Assembly (NCBI GenBank): GCA_963697565.1
Contig: CAVOOM010000007.1
Span: 372,001-436,000, forward strand
Length of the DNA stretch: 64,000 nt
Origin: CAWFSE01 sp963697565
GTDB lineage: Bacteria; Actinomycetota; Actinomycetes; CAVWCF01
Reading direction: 5' to 3'
In this document: piece by piece, positions 35,525 to 46,052 of the stretch
How the letters are laid out: each line of letters opens with the position of its first letter
Numbering within the stretch: the stretch's first letter is position 1
Position numbers and translations under genes: made by a program
Notes under the pieces: model-generated
The model's database searches: none
Told to the model about the DNA's origin: nothing
The model's input: only the letters and a program-made list of their open reading frames with translations

Positions 35525-36655
35525 TCAATCGTGGACGCGCCACCCGCGGGCGCGGAGGTCGGCGCGCAGCGCCTCGGCCGCCGCCGGCGCGACCGCCAGC
35601 TCGACCAGGCCGACGTCCTGCCCTGGGGAGTGCTCGATCGAGAGGTCCTCGATGTTGACGCCGAGGGCGCCCGCCTCGTTGAAGATCCGGGCCAGCTCGC
35701 CGGGACGGTCGTCGACGACGACGGACACCACCGCGTAAGGCTGCGCGGGCGCGCCGTGCTTCCCGGGGATCCGGCCGCGCCCGGTGCGACCCCGCTCCAG
35801 CATGCCGGTGACCACCGCCCGCGCCCCCACGCCTTCGTCGGCCGCGGGGTCCTGGTCGGGCTGATCGGGGCCCGATCCGGGCTCGGCGCGGGGCTCTTCG
35901 GCCAGCGTGTCGAGCGCGGTCAGCACCGAATCGAGGTCGTCGTGCAGGTCGGCCAGCACCGCCCGCAGCGCAGGGGCGTTCGCGGCCAGGATCTGCGTCC
36001 ACAGGCCGGGGTCGCTGGCCGCGATGCGCGTGACGTCGCGCAGCCCCTGCCCCGCCAGCCGGATGGACCCGTCGGGGGCCTCGGCCAGCCGAGCGGCCGT
36101 GAGCGAGGCCACCACCTGCGGAGCGTGGGACACCAGCGCCACCGCCTCATCGTGGGCCTGCGCCCCCATCTCCACGGGCAGGGCCCCGCAGGCCAGGGCC
36201 AGCTCGCGGACCAGGTCCACCCGTGAACGCTCGGCAGCACCGGGCGTCAGCACCCAGGGGCGGCCCTCGAAGAGGTCGGCCCTGGCGCCGCGTGCGCCGC
36301 CAATCTCGCGCCCGGCCATGGGGTGGCCGCCGACCAGCCGAGCCGGGTCGGCCCCCAGGGTCTCGGCCTCCCCTAAAGGTTTGGTCTTGATGCTTGCGAC
36401 ATCACTTACTGTCGCGTTGAGGTAGAGACGGGACTGGGCGGCGAGTACGCCCCCGGTGGCGTCGGGCGGCACGCACACGAGGCACAGATCCGGATCCTCC
36501 GGGGGCGGGCCAGCAGCGGCCCCCGACAGGTCCACCGCGAGCGCCTGGGCCTGCGGGTCGCGGTCCTCGATCCACACCCGCCAGCCGGCCCGCCGGGCCG
36601 CGAGCGCGGCCGACGTCCCCAGCAATCCGCTGCCGACCACGAGCAGCGAGCTCAC
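35525..36655 (-). CDS. tyrA: Prephenate dehydrogenase
   Basis: 376 residues. NAD-binding GSGLLGTSAALAARRAGWRV at the N-terminus; the catalytic-region motifs DVASIKTKP, GGHPMAGREIGGARGA and LVSHAPQVVASL; and a C-terminal ACT domain (VSVVVDDRPGELARIFNEAG). The ACT domain suggests tyrosine feedback. Directly downstream of the chorismate mutase gene (7 bases), so the two steps from chorismate are co-transcribed. Confidence 0.94.
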   Translation of the reverse strand: MSSLLVVGSGLLGTSAALAARRAGWRVWIEDRDPQAQALAVDLSGAAAGPPPEDPDLCLVCVPPDATGGVLAAQSRLYLNATVSDVASIKTKPLGEAETLGADPARLVGGHPMAGREIGGARGARADLFEGRPWVLTPGAAERSRVDLVRELALACGALPVEMGAQAHDEAVALVSHAPQVVASLTAARLAEAPDGSIRLAGQGLRDVTRIAASDPGLWTQILAANAPALRAVLADLHDDLDSVLTALDTLAEEPRAEPGSGPDQPDQDPAADEGVGARAVVTGMLERGRTGRGRIPGKHGAPAQPYAVVSVVVDDRPGELARIFNEAGALGVNIEDLSIEHSPGQDVGLVELAVAPAAAEALRADLRARGWRVHD

Positions 36656-36662
36656 CGCGAGC

Positions 36663-37046
36663 TCACTGGGCCAGGTCGCGGCGCAGCGCCTCTGCGCCGC
36701 GCAGGTAGACGTGCTGGATCTGCGATCGCTCGCGCGGGGTCTCCGCGTGCGCCATCACCCGCACCACGCGCTCCAGGGCGCCTGGCACGGCCATCTCCTG
36801 CGCGCACAGCAGCGGCACGTCGCCCAGGCCGAGGGTGCGGGCTGCGGCCGCGGGGAAGTCGCTCACGAGATCGGGGGTGCAGGTGAAGATCACGCTGACG
36901 AGGTCGTCGGTCGCGATCTCGTTGCGGGCCAGCATCTCGCTGACCAGCTCCACCACGGCCTCGGCCATCTCGGCGCGGTCGTCCGCCGACAGCCGGGTCG
37001 CCCCGCGGACCGCGCGCAGCGCCACCTCGACCCCTCCAGACCTCAC
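36663..37046 (-). CDS. aroH: Chorismate mutase, AroH type
   Basis: 127 residues of the trimeric Bacillus AroH fold, distinct from the helical AroQ type. Active-site segments: LRAVRGATRLSADDRAEM, VSVIFTCTPDLVSDFPA, LLCAQEMAVPGALERVVRVM. Converts chorismate to prephenate for the tyrA product next door. GTG start at 37046. Confidence 0.93.
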   Translation of the reverse strand: MRSGGVEVALRAVRGATRLSADDRAEMAEAVVELVSEMLARNEIATDDLVSVIFTCTPDLVSDFPAAAARTLGLGDVPLLCAQEMAVPGALERVVRVMAHAETPRERSQIQHVYLRGAEALRRDLAQ

Positions 37047-37321
37047 CTGCGCCGGGTCCTCTGGCCCGCCGATGCTCGGGTCAGCCTAGCCAGCGGCGCA
37101 GGGCCGACCAAGGCGACGTGCCGCGGCGTCGCGTTGTCGTGGAGTGGCTACCGCGTCACCGCGACTTGTCGACAGATCTGCTTTGGGCAGGGTCGAGACC
37201 CCTCCGCCACTGGGCGATAGATCGACATTCCTGGTGTCGGCACCTCGCTGGCCTGCGTCGATGCCGCCGTCGGGACAACGCCTGGGCGGCCTACCCTGGA
37301 CAGAGCCAAGTATCGCTATGT

Positions 37322-38053
37322 CTACAAGCCGACGAGTTGGTACAGCTCACCGAGCTCCTGGCGGTTGAGCACCCGGGTGCGGCCGGCCCGCAGATCCCCC
37401 AGCGACACCGGACCGATCTTGGTGCGCACGAGCCGGCTCACCGGGTGGCCGACCTCGGCCAGCATCCGGCGGACGATGTGCTTGCGGCCCTCGTGGAGCA
37501 CCACCTCGACCATGACCCGCGAGGCCGATGAGCTCACCACCCGGAACGAGTCGACCCGGGCCAGGCCGTCGTCGAGGTCGACGCCCTCCCGCAGCTGCTT
37601 GCCCACCCCGCGGCCGATGGGGCCGGACACCTCCGCCAGGTAGGTCTTGGGCACCTCGAAGGACGGGTGCGTCAGCCGATGGGCCAGCGGGCCGTCGTTG
37701 GTCAGCAGGATCAGGCCCTCGCTGTCGGCGTCGAGCCGGCCGACGTGGAACAGCCGCTCGTCGGTGGCGTAGTCGGCCAGGTTGGGCCGGCCCTGGGGGT
37801 CCCCCATCGAGCTGATCACCCCGCGCGGCTTGTTGAGCGCCAGGTGGACGAGGTCGGGGGCCGATGCGATCCGCAGCCCGTCCACGCGAATCACAGCGGT
37901 GGCCGGATCGACCCGCACGCCCATCTGCTCCACGACCGCCCCGTCGACCTCCACCCGGCCCTCGGCGATGAGCTGCTCGCAGGTGCGGCGCGAACCCACT
38001 CCGGCCTGGGCGAGCACCTTCTGCAGGCGGATCAAGTCGGACTCTTCAGGCAT
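37322..38053 (-). CDS. rluB: 23S rRNA pseudouridine synthase, RluB/RsuA family
   Basis: 243 residues. An N-terminal S4 domain (RLQKVLAQAGVGSRRTCEQL) and the family catalytic motif GRLDADSEGLILLTNDG with the nucleophilic Asp. EGRKHIVRRMLAEVGHPV near the C-terminus is also typical. Part of the conserved scpA-scpB-rluB-cmk-der order, although here tyrA and aroH intervene before cmk. Confidence 0.93.
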   Translation of the reverse strand: MPEESDLIRLQKVLAQAGVGSRRTCEQLIAEGRVEVDGAVVEQMGVRVDPATAVIRVDGLRIASAPDLVHLALNKPRGVISSMGDPQGRPNLADYATDERLFHVGRLDADSEGLILLTNDGPLAHRLTHPSFEVPKTYLAEVSGPIGRGVGKQLREGVDLDDGLARVDSFRVVSSSASRVMVEVVLHEGRKHIVRRMLAEVGHPVSRLVRTKIGPVSLGDLRAGRTRVLNRQELGELYQLVGL

Positions 38054-38066
38054 CTGGGTATCAATC

Positions 38067-38687
38067 TTAGGTTGAGAGTGAGTTGTTATCGAAGTCTACC
38101 GTCGAGAGTTCCGGCAGCATCGGAGCCAGCTCGGGCAGGTCCTCCACCGAGGTCAGTCCCAGCCGCTCCAGGAAGTACGACGTCGTCCGGTAGAGGATCG
38201 CCCCGGACTCGTGCTCGACGCCGGCCTCCTCGACCAGGCCCCGGGTGGTCAGGGTGCGCATCACCCCGTCGACATTGACCCCTCGCACCGCGGAGACCCG
38301 CGCCCGGGACACCGGTTGCCGGTAGGCGACCACGGCGAGCGTCTCCAGGGCCGCCTGGGTGAGCCGGGCCTGCTGGCCGTCCAGGATGAAGCGCTCCACC
38401 ACGGAGGCGCAGGACGCCCGGGTGTACAGCCGCCAGCCGCCGGCGACCTCGCGCAGCTCAAAGCCGCGCCCCTGGGCGTCGTACTCGGCCGCCAACCCCG
38501 CCACCACGGCGGCGATCTCGTCTCGGGGCCGCTCCAGCACCTGGGCCAGCGTCGTCTCGGAGACCGGCTCGTCCACCACCAGCAGGATCGCCTCGACCGC
38601 CGCGGCCAGGCTCGGGGCCGCGACGGGCTCAGCCAAGGCCCACGTCGGCTCAGGCGAGCCCGCGGCATCGCCGGGCGGGCCGGCCAT
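38067..38687 (-). CDS. scpB: Segregation and condensation protein B
   Basis: 206 residues. Tandem winged helices: LAAAVEAILLVVDEPVSETT, then AALETLAVVAYRQPVSRARV, VRGVNVDGVMRTLTTRGLVE and YRTTSYFLERLGL. ScpB joins ScpA and SMC in the condensin complex. The N-terminal 25 residues are low-complexity. 33 bases separate it from scpA. Confidence 0.94.
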   Translation of the reverse strand: MAGPPGDAAGSPEPTWALAEPVAAPSLAAAVEAILLVVDEPVSETTLAQVLERPRDEIAAVVAGLAAEYDAQGRGFELREVAGGWRLYTRASCASVVERFILDGQQARLTQAALETLAVVAYRQPVSRARVSAVRGVNVDGVMRTLTTRGLVEEAGVEHESGAILYRTTSYFLERLGLTSVEDLPELAPMLPELSTVDFDNNSLST

Positions 38688-38720
38688 GCCCCCGCTGCTC
38701 GGCCGCCACGTCCTGCTCGG

Positions 38721-39683
38721 TCATCCCTGCTCCTCCTCACGGGGGCCGTCGAAGGGCCCTGCCGTCTCCGCTCCCCCGATGCCAGGGCCCAGCCCCGCGG
38801 GCTCGCCCTCGTCCGCGCCGACCTCGTCGAGCACGCTGACGTCCTCGCCGTACACCTCGGGCTCGTCGAACTCGTCGTCCACCTCGACGCCGCCGTCGTC
38901 GGACCCGGTCCACCGCACATGCAGCTCCCCCAGGGCCGCCACCTGGTCGAAGGCCACCGCCCCCTCGCGAAAGAGCTCGAGCAGGGCGAGGAAGCGGGCG
39001 ATCACGGTGACCGTGTCGCCGCCGGTGTCGGCGACCAGCGAGCGGAAGGTGGCCGTGCGGACCCGGCGCAGCCGGTCCACCAGCACCGCCGCCTGCTCGC
39101 GCACGCTCACCCGGGGTGCGTGCAGGTGGGCGACGCCCACCTCGGGCGGGGCAGGCTTGGGCGCCAGCGCCCGCTCGGCCATCGCCGCCAGCTCGGCAGC
39201 CCCGATGCCGAGCAGCACCTCAGGAAGCAGCGCCGCGAACCGCTCCTCGAGGCCGACCGCGCGCGGATGCCGCCGCGCCTCGACCGCCATCCGGTGCGCG
39301 AAGTCCGCCGCTGCCTCCTTGTACGCGCGGTACTGCAGCAGCCGGGCGAACAGCAGGTCGCGGGCCTCCAGCCGGGCGAGGTCCTCCTCGTCCTCGACCT
39401 CGGCTTGAGGCAGCAGCCGGGCGGTCTTCAGGTCGAGCAGGGTCGCGGCGACGACGAGGAACTCGGTCGCCGGCTCGAGCTCCCAGCCGCCCTCCCGGGC
39501 CCGGATGTAGGCGATGAACTCGTCGGTGACCTGGGAGAGCGCGACCTCGGTGACGTCCAGCCGGTGCTTGGCGATCAGCCCGAGCAGCAGGTCGAACGGC
39601 CCCTCGAACACGGAGAGGTGGACCTCGAAGCCTCCGGGCTCACGAGGCCCCGCCTCGTCGAGTTGCTCCGCCACGGCCGCCAC
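38721..39683 (-). CDS. scpA: Segregation and condensation protein A
   Basis: 320 residues, kleisin subunit of bacterial condensin. N-terminal VHLSVFEGPFDLLLGLIAKH and FLVVAATLLDLKTARLLPQ, then the C-terminal winged helix (VIARFLALLELFREGAVAFD). The last about 60 residues are a highly acidic extension rich in Glu, Asp and Gly, absent from short homologues. GTG start 39683. Confidence 0.95.
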   Translation of the reverse strand: MAAVAEQLDEAGPREPGGFEVHLSVFEGPFDLLLGLIAKHRLDVTEVALSQVTDEFIAYIRAREGGWELEPATEFLVVAATLLDLKTARLLPQAEVEDEEDLARLEARDLLFARLLQYRAYKEAAADFAHRMAVEARRHPRAVGLEERFAALLPEVLLGIGAAELAAMAERALAPKPAPPEVGVAHLHAPRVSVREQAAVLVDRLRRVRTATFRSLVADTGGDTVTVIARFLALLELFREGAVAFDQVAALGELHVRWTGSDDGGVEVDDEFDEPEVYGEDVSVLDEVGADEGEPAGLGPGIGGAETAGPFDGPREEEQG

Positions 39684-39715
39684 GGGGCGACACGCTAGCC
39701 CAGCGCGGCCCCCGG

Positions 39716-40135
39716 TCAGCGCAGGCCGAGCCGCCGCACCAGGATGCTGGCCTCGCCCTTGGTCTCCAGGTCGGCCAGGACGACGGCCAGCGCCTCGCGG
39801 ACGATCCGGCCCCGGTCGACGGCGATCCCGTGGCGCGCGCGCAACGCCAACCGGGCCTCCTCGAGGTCCAGCAGCTCCTCGGCCGACACGTAGACCGTGA
39901 TCTTCTCGTCGTGCCGCTGGCGGCCCGACGGCGCGCGCGAGGCGGCGTCGGTGCGGGCCACCGGGCGGCGGCGCGGCGGCGGGGACGGCTCCCGCGCCGC
40001 GTCACCCGTCGGCTCCACGGCCTGGGCGGCGACCGGCGTCGTCGGCCGCTCGCGGGTCGCCGCGGCCAATCCGGACGAGGGGTCGGTGGCGCGAAACAGC
40101 TCGTCGGCGCCCGGCAGGGTGCTGCGGCGGCTCAT
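39716..40135 (-). CDS. ParA-partner protein with ribbon-helix-helix-like C-terminus
   Basis: 139 residues. The N-terminal half is disordered and Pro/Arg-rich. The C-terminal half reads KITVYVSAEELLDLEEARLA and then GIAVDRGRIVREALAVVLAD, which looks like a ribbon-helix-helix DNA-binding dimer. It overlaps the parA stop (ATGA) and precedes scpA. Probably the DNA-binding partner of the adjacent ParA-like ATPase; this is inference from position. Confidence 0.72.
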   Translation of the reverse strand: MSRRSTLPGADELFRATDPSSGLAAATRERPTTPVAAQAVEPTGDAAREPSPPPRRRPVARTDAASRAPSGRQRHDEKITVYVSAEELLDLEEARLALRARHGIAVDRGRIVREALAVVLADLETKGEASILVRRLGLR

Positions 40136-41172
40136 CGGGCCGCCTCGCGCGCGGCCTCGCGGGCCAGGATCTCGCGGGCCAGCTGGCGGTAGGCGGCCGC
40201 CCCCGCCGAGCTCGACGCGTACGTCGTGATCGGCTCGCCGGCCACCGTCGTCTCCGGGAAGCGCACGGTGCGGCTGATCACGGTGTGGAACACGCCGTCG
40301 CCGAACGCCTCCACCACCCGGGACAGGACCTCGCGCCCGTGCAGGGTGCGAGCGTCATACATAGTCGCCAGAATTCCCTCAAGTTCAAGTCGAGGGTTAA
40401 GCCGATCCTGCACCTTGCGTATGGTCTCGATCAGCAGGGCCACCCCGCGGAGCGCGAAGAACTCGCACTCCAGCGGCACGATGACGCCGTCGGCCGCGGT
40501 CAGCGCGTTGACCGTGAGCAGGCCCAGCGACGGCTGGCAGTCGATCAGCACGATGTCGTAGTCGTCGACGATGGGGGCCAGGGCCCGCCCCAGGATCTGC
40601 TCGCGGGCCACCTCGCCCACCAGCTGCACCTCGGCCGCCGACAGGTCGATGTTGGCGGGCACCAGGTCCAGCCCGGCGTGGTCGGTCTTGAGCAGGACGT
40701 CCTCGATCGAGACCTCCCGCTGCATGAGCACCGTGTAGATCGATCGATCGAGCTCGTGCGGGTTCACCCCCAGCCCGACCGAGAGGGCCCCCTGCGGGTC
40801 GAAGTCCACCAGCAGCACCCTGAGCCCGCACTCCACGAGCGCGGCGCCGAGGTTGATCGTGGTGGTGGTCTTGCCGACGCCGCCCTTCTGGTTGCACAGG
40901 GCGAGGATCCGGGCCGGCCCGTGGGTTTGCCGCGGGGCGGGCTGCGGGAAGACCGGCAGCGGGCGGCCCGTGGGCCCGAGGATCGAGTCCGTCGACGGCG
41001 CCTCGCCCTCCGTCGGCGGCACCTCGTCGATCAGGGTGTGGACGACCAGCACCTCCTCGACGGCCTCCAGGACCGTCTCCGGGGCCGCCTCCCCCGTCCC
41101 ATCTGTCACTTCCGGCTCAGCCGTCTCGGCCGTGGGCTCATCCGCCGGCGCGGCGGGATCAAATGTCGACAT
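40132..41172 (-). CDS. ParA-family ATPase
   Basis: 346 residues. About 85 residues of acidic leader precede the deviant Walker A, CNQKGGVGKTTTTINLGAAL, at roughly 93-112. LLVDFDPQGALSVGLG and VLIDCQPSLGLLTVNAL follow. It corresponds to Rv1708, the ParA homologue upstream of scpA-scpB, not the oriC parA. A palindrome and a TAGGCT -10-like sequence directly upstream of the ATG suggest its own promoter, possibly leaderless. Confidence 0.93.
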   Translation of the reverse strand: MSTFDPAAPADEPTAETAEPEVTDGTGEAAPETVLEAVEEVLVVHTLIDEVPPTEGEAPSTDSILGPTGRPLPVFPQPAPRQTHGPARILALCNQKGGVGKTTTTINLGAALVECGLRVLLVDFDPQGALSVGLGVNPHELDRSIYTVLMQREVSIEDVLLKTDHAGLDLVPANIDLSAAEVQLVGEVAREQILGRALAPIVDDYDIVLIDCQPSLGLLTVNALTAADGVIVPLECEFFALRGVALLIETIRKVQDRLNPRLELEGILATMYDARTLHGREVLSRVVEAFGDGVFHTVISRTVRFPETTVAGEPITTYASSSAGAAAYRQLAREILAREAAREAAR

Positions 41173-41212
41173 AGAGATTAGCCTATGAACCTTCCTGGCG
41201 ACTCCGCTACCT

Positions 41213-41228
41213 GTCGGCAGTTGCCGAC
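41213..41228. promoter_or_regulatory. Palindrome upstream of the parA-like gene
   Basis: Perfect inverted repeat GTCGGCA-GT-TGCCGAC, 40 bases before the ATG at 41172. The two-base centre makes it a better protein-binding site than an RNA terminator. A TAGGCT hexamer lies between it and the ATG. Confidence 0.45.
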
Positions 41229-41285
41229 GTGCCGGACTCTAGGACCCGCCGGGCGGCCGGGGCAAGGGGTGGGGCTGCCGCCCGC

Positions 41286-42275
41286 TCAATCCCGGGCCCG
41301 CGGATGCGCGCTCGCGTAGACCTCGCGCAGCCGGTCGATGGTCACCTGGGTGTAGATCTGGGTGGTCGCCACCGACGCGTGGCCGAGCAGCTCCTGCACC
41401 ACCCGCACGTCGGCTCCCCCGTCGAGCAGGTGGGTGGCGAAGGAGTGCCGCAGGGTGTGCGGCGACAGGTGCTCGCTCGCCAGCCCGGCCCTGGCCGCGG
41501 CCTCCCGCAGGACCGCCCACGCGCTCTGCCGGGACAGCCGGCTCCCCCGGGCGTTGACGAACACCGCGCCCGCCGGGGCCGCCGGGCCGCGGCCGGCGCT
41601 CAGCAGCGCCTCCCGGCCTCGCACCAGGTAGGCGCCCAGCGCCTCGCGGGCGTAGCGGCCCAGCGGGACCACCCGCTCCTTGCCGCCCTTGCCGCGCAGC
41701 CGCACGGCGCCCGCCTCGAGGTCGAGGTCGTCGAGGTCGAGCCCGACCGCCTCGGAGATCCGGGCGCCGGTGCCGTACAGCACCTCCAGCAGGGCGCGGT
41801 CCCGCAGCGCCTTGGGGGTCCCGGCCGAGCCGGCCGCCTCCAGCAGCCTGGCCACCTCGTCGACGCCGATCGCCTTGGGCAGCCGCTGCGGGGCCGCCGG
41901 CGGTCGGACGCCTCGCGACGGGTCGGTGGTCGCCAGCCCGTCACGGGCGGCGAAGCGGTGGAACCCCCGCACCGCCACGACCGTGCGCGCGGCCGACGCC
42001 GCCGACAGGACCGCGCCGCCGTCCGACCCGGACCGCAGCGCCGCGAGGAACTCCCCGACGTCCCGCTCGCCCACGGCATCGGGCTCGGCCAGCCCGCGGG
42101 CGCGGCAGAACGCCCGGTAGCGGCGCAGGTCGCGGCGGTATGCCGCCACCGTGTGGCCGGACAGCCCGCGCTCAACCGCCACGTGGTCGAGGTAGGCCGA
42201 CACCGCGGCGTCCAGCGCGCTGGGCCCGCCATCCGCCGCAGGGCCGCCCGCCCCCGAGGTTCCCGCCGCGTCCAC
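41286..42275 (-). CDS. xerD: Tyrosine recombinase XerD-like
   Basis: 329 residues. N-terminal SAM-like core-binding domain (YLDHVAVERGLSGHTVAAYR). The catalytic domain has Arg in YGTGARISEAVGL, Lys in RGKGGKERVVPLG, HTLRHSFATHLLDGG, GHASVATTQIYTQ with the nucleophilic Tyr. It sits at the conserved chromosomal xerD place between parA-scpAB and ald/pyrG, so it is the dimer-resolution recombinase and not a mobile-element integrase. Confidence 0.94.
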   Translation of the reverse strand: MDAAGTSGAGGPAADGGPSALDAAVSAYLDHVAVERGLSGHTVAAYRRDLRRYRAFCRARGLAEPDAVGERDVGEFLAALRSGSDGGAVLSAASAARTVVAVRGFHRFAARDGLATTDPSRGVRPPAAPQRLPKAIGVDEVARLLEAAGSAGTPKALRDRALLEVLYGTGARISEAVGLDLDDLDLEAGAVRLRGKGGKERVVPLGRYAREALGAYLVRGREALLSAGRGPAAPAGAVFVNARGSRLSRQSAWAVLREAAARAGLASEHLSPHTLRHSFATHLLDGGADVRVVQELLGHASVATTQIYTQVTIDRLREVYASAHPRARD

Positions 42276-42301
42276 CCTGGCGACGCTAGCGGAGTCGGCC
42301 G

Positions 42302-43417
42302 TCAGCCCAGCACATCCTCAAGCGCCACCGACGGCAGCCCGAAGGCCTCGGCCACCGCGCCGTACGTGATCTGGCCCGCGTGGGTGTTGAGCCCCAGCGC
42401 CAGCGAGCGGTCGTCGCCCAGGGCCTGGCGCCAGCCCTTGTTGGCCAGCTCGACGGCGTACGGCAGCGTCACGTTCGTCAGCGCGTACGTCGAGGTGTGC
42501 GGCACGGCGCCGGGCATGTTGGCCACGCAGTAGAAGACCGACTCGTGCACGCGGTACGTCGGCTCGGCGTGGGTCGTCGGCCGCGAGTCCTCGAAGCAGC
42601 CGCCCTGGTCGATCGAGATGTCGACGAGCACCGCGCCGGGCTTCATCCGCGACACCAGCTCGTTGCTGATCAGGGTCGGGGCCTTGGCCCCCGGCACCAG
42701 CACGGCGCCGATCACCAGGTCGGCGTCGAGCACCGCCCGCTCGATCTCGTAGGCGTTGGAGGCGATCGTCTGCATGTGGCCCTGGTAGATCGCGTCGGCC
42801 TGGCGCAGCCGGGCGATGTTGCGGTCGAGCAGGAGCACCTCGGCCTGCATGCCGAGGGCGATCGCGGCGGCGTTCATCCCGGAGACGCCGGCGCCGATCA
42901 CGACGACCTTGGCCGCGTAGACGCCCGACACCCCGCCCATCAGCACGCCGCGGCCGCCGTTGGCGCGCATGAGGGTCGCGGCGCCCACCTGCGGCGCCAT
43001 CCGGCCGGCCACCTCGGACATCGGCGCGAGCAGCGGCAGCGACCGGTCCGGCAGCTCGACGGTCTCGTACGCGATGCCCGTCACGCCGTTGGTGAGCAGC
43101 GCGTCGGTGCAGGCGCGGTCGGCGGCGAGGTGCAGGTAGGTGAACAGGGTCTGGCCCTGCCGCATCCGGGGGTACTCCTCGGCGATCGGCTCCTTGACCT
43201 TCAGCAGCAGGTCGCCCTCGGCCCACACGTCGTCGGCGGTGTCCAAGATGGTGGCGCCGGCGGCGACGTACTCCTCATCGCGGATCGACGAGCCAAGCCC
43301 CGCGCCGCGCTGCACGAACACGTCGTGGCCGTGGCGGGACAGCTCGTGGACTCCGGACGGCGTGATGGCCACGCGGTACTCGTTGTTCTTGACCTCGCTG
43401 GGGATGCCGACCTTCAC
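42302..43417 (-). CDS. ald: Alanine dehydrogenase
   Basis: 371 residues, the exact usual family length from GTG 43417 (a TTG at 43426 is an alternative). KVGIPSEVKNNEYRVAITPS opens the protein. LLLKVKEPIAEEY and FTYLHLAADRA carry the active-site Lys and His; VVVIGAGVSGMNAAAIALGM is the NAD-binding turn; ISIDQGGCFEDSRPTTH is family-specific. It interconverts alanine with pyruvate and ammonia and may balance redox at low oxygen. Confidence 0.96.
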   Translation of the reverse strand: MKVGIPSEVKNNEYRVAITPSGVHELSRHGHDVFVQRGAGLGSSIRDEEYVAAGATILDTADDVWAEGDLLLKVKEPIAEEYPRMRQGQTLFTYLHLAADRACTDALLTNGVTGIAYETVELPDRSLPLLAPMSEVAGRMAPQVGAATLMRANGGRGVLMGGVSGVYAAKVVVIGAGVSGMNAAAIALGMQAEVLLLDRNIARLRQADAIYQGHMQTIASNAYEIERAVLDADLVIGAVLVPGAKAPTLISNELVSRMKPGAVLVDISIDQGGCFEDSRPTTHAEPTYRVHESVFYCVANMPGAVPHTSTYALTNVTLPYAVELANKGWRQALGDDRSLALGLNTHAGQITYGAVAEAFGLPSVALEDVLG

Positions 43418-43553
43418 CTGGATCAACGTCCTTCGCGCGCGCCTGCGGTGCCGACCAGGGGTGTCGGCGGTGGGACCGCGGCAGCGCCGTCAGCACAGTA
43501 GTGCGCCCTGGGGCGCGGCGGGATGTACACGCCGGAGCCCGCCGAGCGTGCGG

Positions 43554-44197
43554 CTACGCCCCTCCGTACAAACCGCGAAGGTGCCCGGGGGCCACCGGCC
43601 AGGCCGCGTCGCTGGCGCGCAGCCCCTGCCAGCCGCGGTCGCGCAGCACCCCCGCGGCGAGCACCCCCATCACGAGCAGCGGGTTGTGCAGCCGGCCGGC
43701 GAGCACGCCCTCGCGCACGGTGTCGAGGGGCACCCACTCGACCAGCATGTGCCGCTCCTCGCCGTCGGCCTCGTGCGCCGGGCCGTCCGAGGGCCGCACG
43801 TCGCGGGCGAGGTAGATCCGGGCCGACTCGTCGCTCATCCCGGGGCTGGTGAACGCGTCGACGAGGACGTCCCACCGGGTCGCCTCGTGGCCGGTCTCCT
43901 CCCACAGCTCACGCCGGGCGCACACGAGCGGGTCCTCTCCCGGCAGGTCCAGCAGCCCCGCGGGCAGCTCCCACAACGCCCGCCCCACGGCGTGGCGGTA
44001 CTGCCGCACGAGCAGCACCCGGTCGTCCTCATCGAGCGCCACCACGCCGACCGCGCCCGGGTGGCGCACCAGGTCGCGCTCGACCACCTCGGCCCCGGGC
44101 AGCTCGACGGTCTCGGTCGACACCGCGAACTTGGCGCCCGCGAACCGCTCCCGGACGCGCAGCACCGGCGCCCCCTCGGGGACGTCGACCAGGTCGG

Positions 44198-44201
<4 letters not shown>
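43554..44201 (-). CDS. NUDIX hydrolase, ADP-ribose pyrophosphatase type
   Basis: 215 residues. The Nudix box is GLLDLPGEDPLVCARREL followed by WEETG, with the expected G-x5-E-x7-RE-x2-EE-x-G spacing. VLLVRQYRHAVGRALWELPA upstream is typical of ADP-ribose pyrophosphatases. GTG start overlaps the pyrG stop (GTGA); the pair matches Rv1699-Rv1700. Confidence 0.92.
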
Positions 44202-45913
<1,712 letters not shown>

Positions 45914-46052
45914 GGCGTGCTCCCGGGACTCGAGTGCGGCGGGAGGCCCCGCCTGTCCACGGGCGTTCAGGCTATCAGCGATCCCGAGGGGGCAGCGCTC
46001 AGCGCCGCGCCGGAGGCGGCGCGGGGGCAGCGCGGCCGGCGGCGCACCCGAT

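Noticed and set aside
37167..37174. TGTCGACA palindrome between aroH and rluB
   Set aside because: Only eight bases, contains a common 6-base palindrome, and no extended symmetry or obvious promoter next to it.
41286..42275. Tyrosine recombinase as a sign of an integrated element
   Set aside because: The gene is in the conserved chromosomal xerD position between the parA-like/scpAB genes and pyrG, with no phage or plasmid genes nearby.
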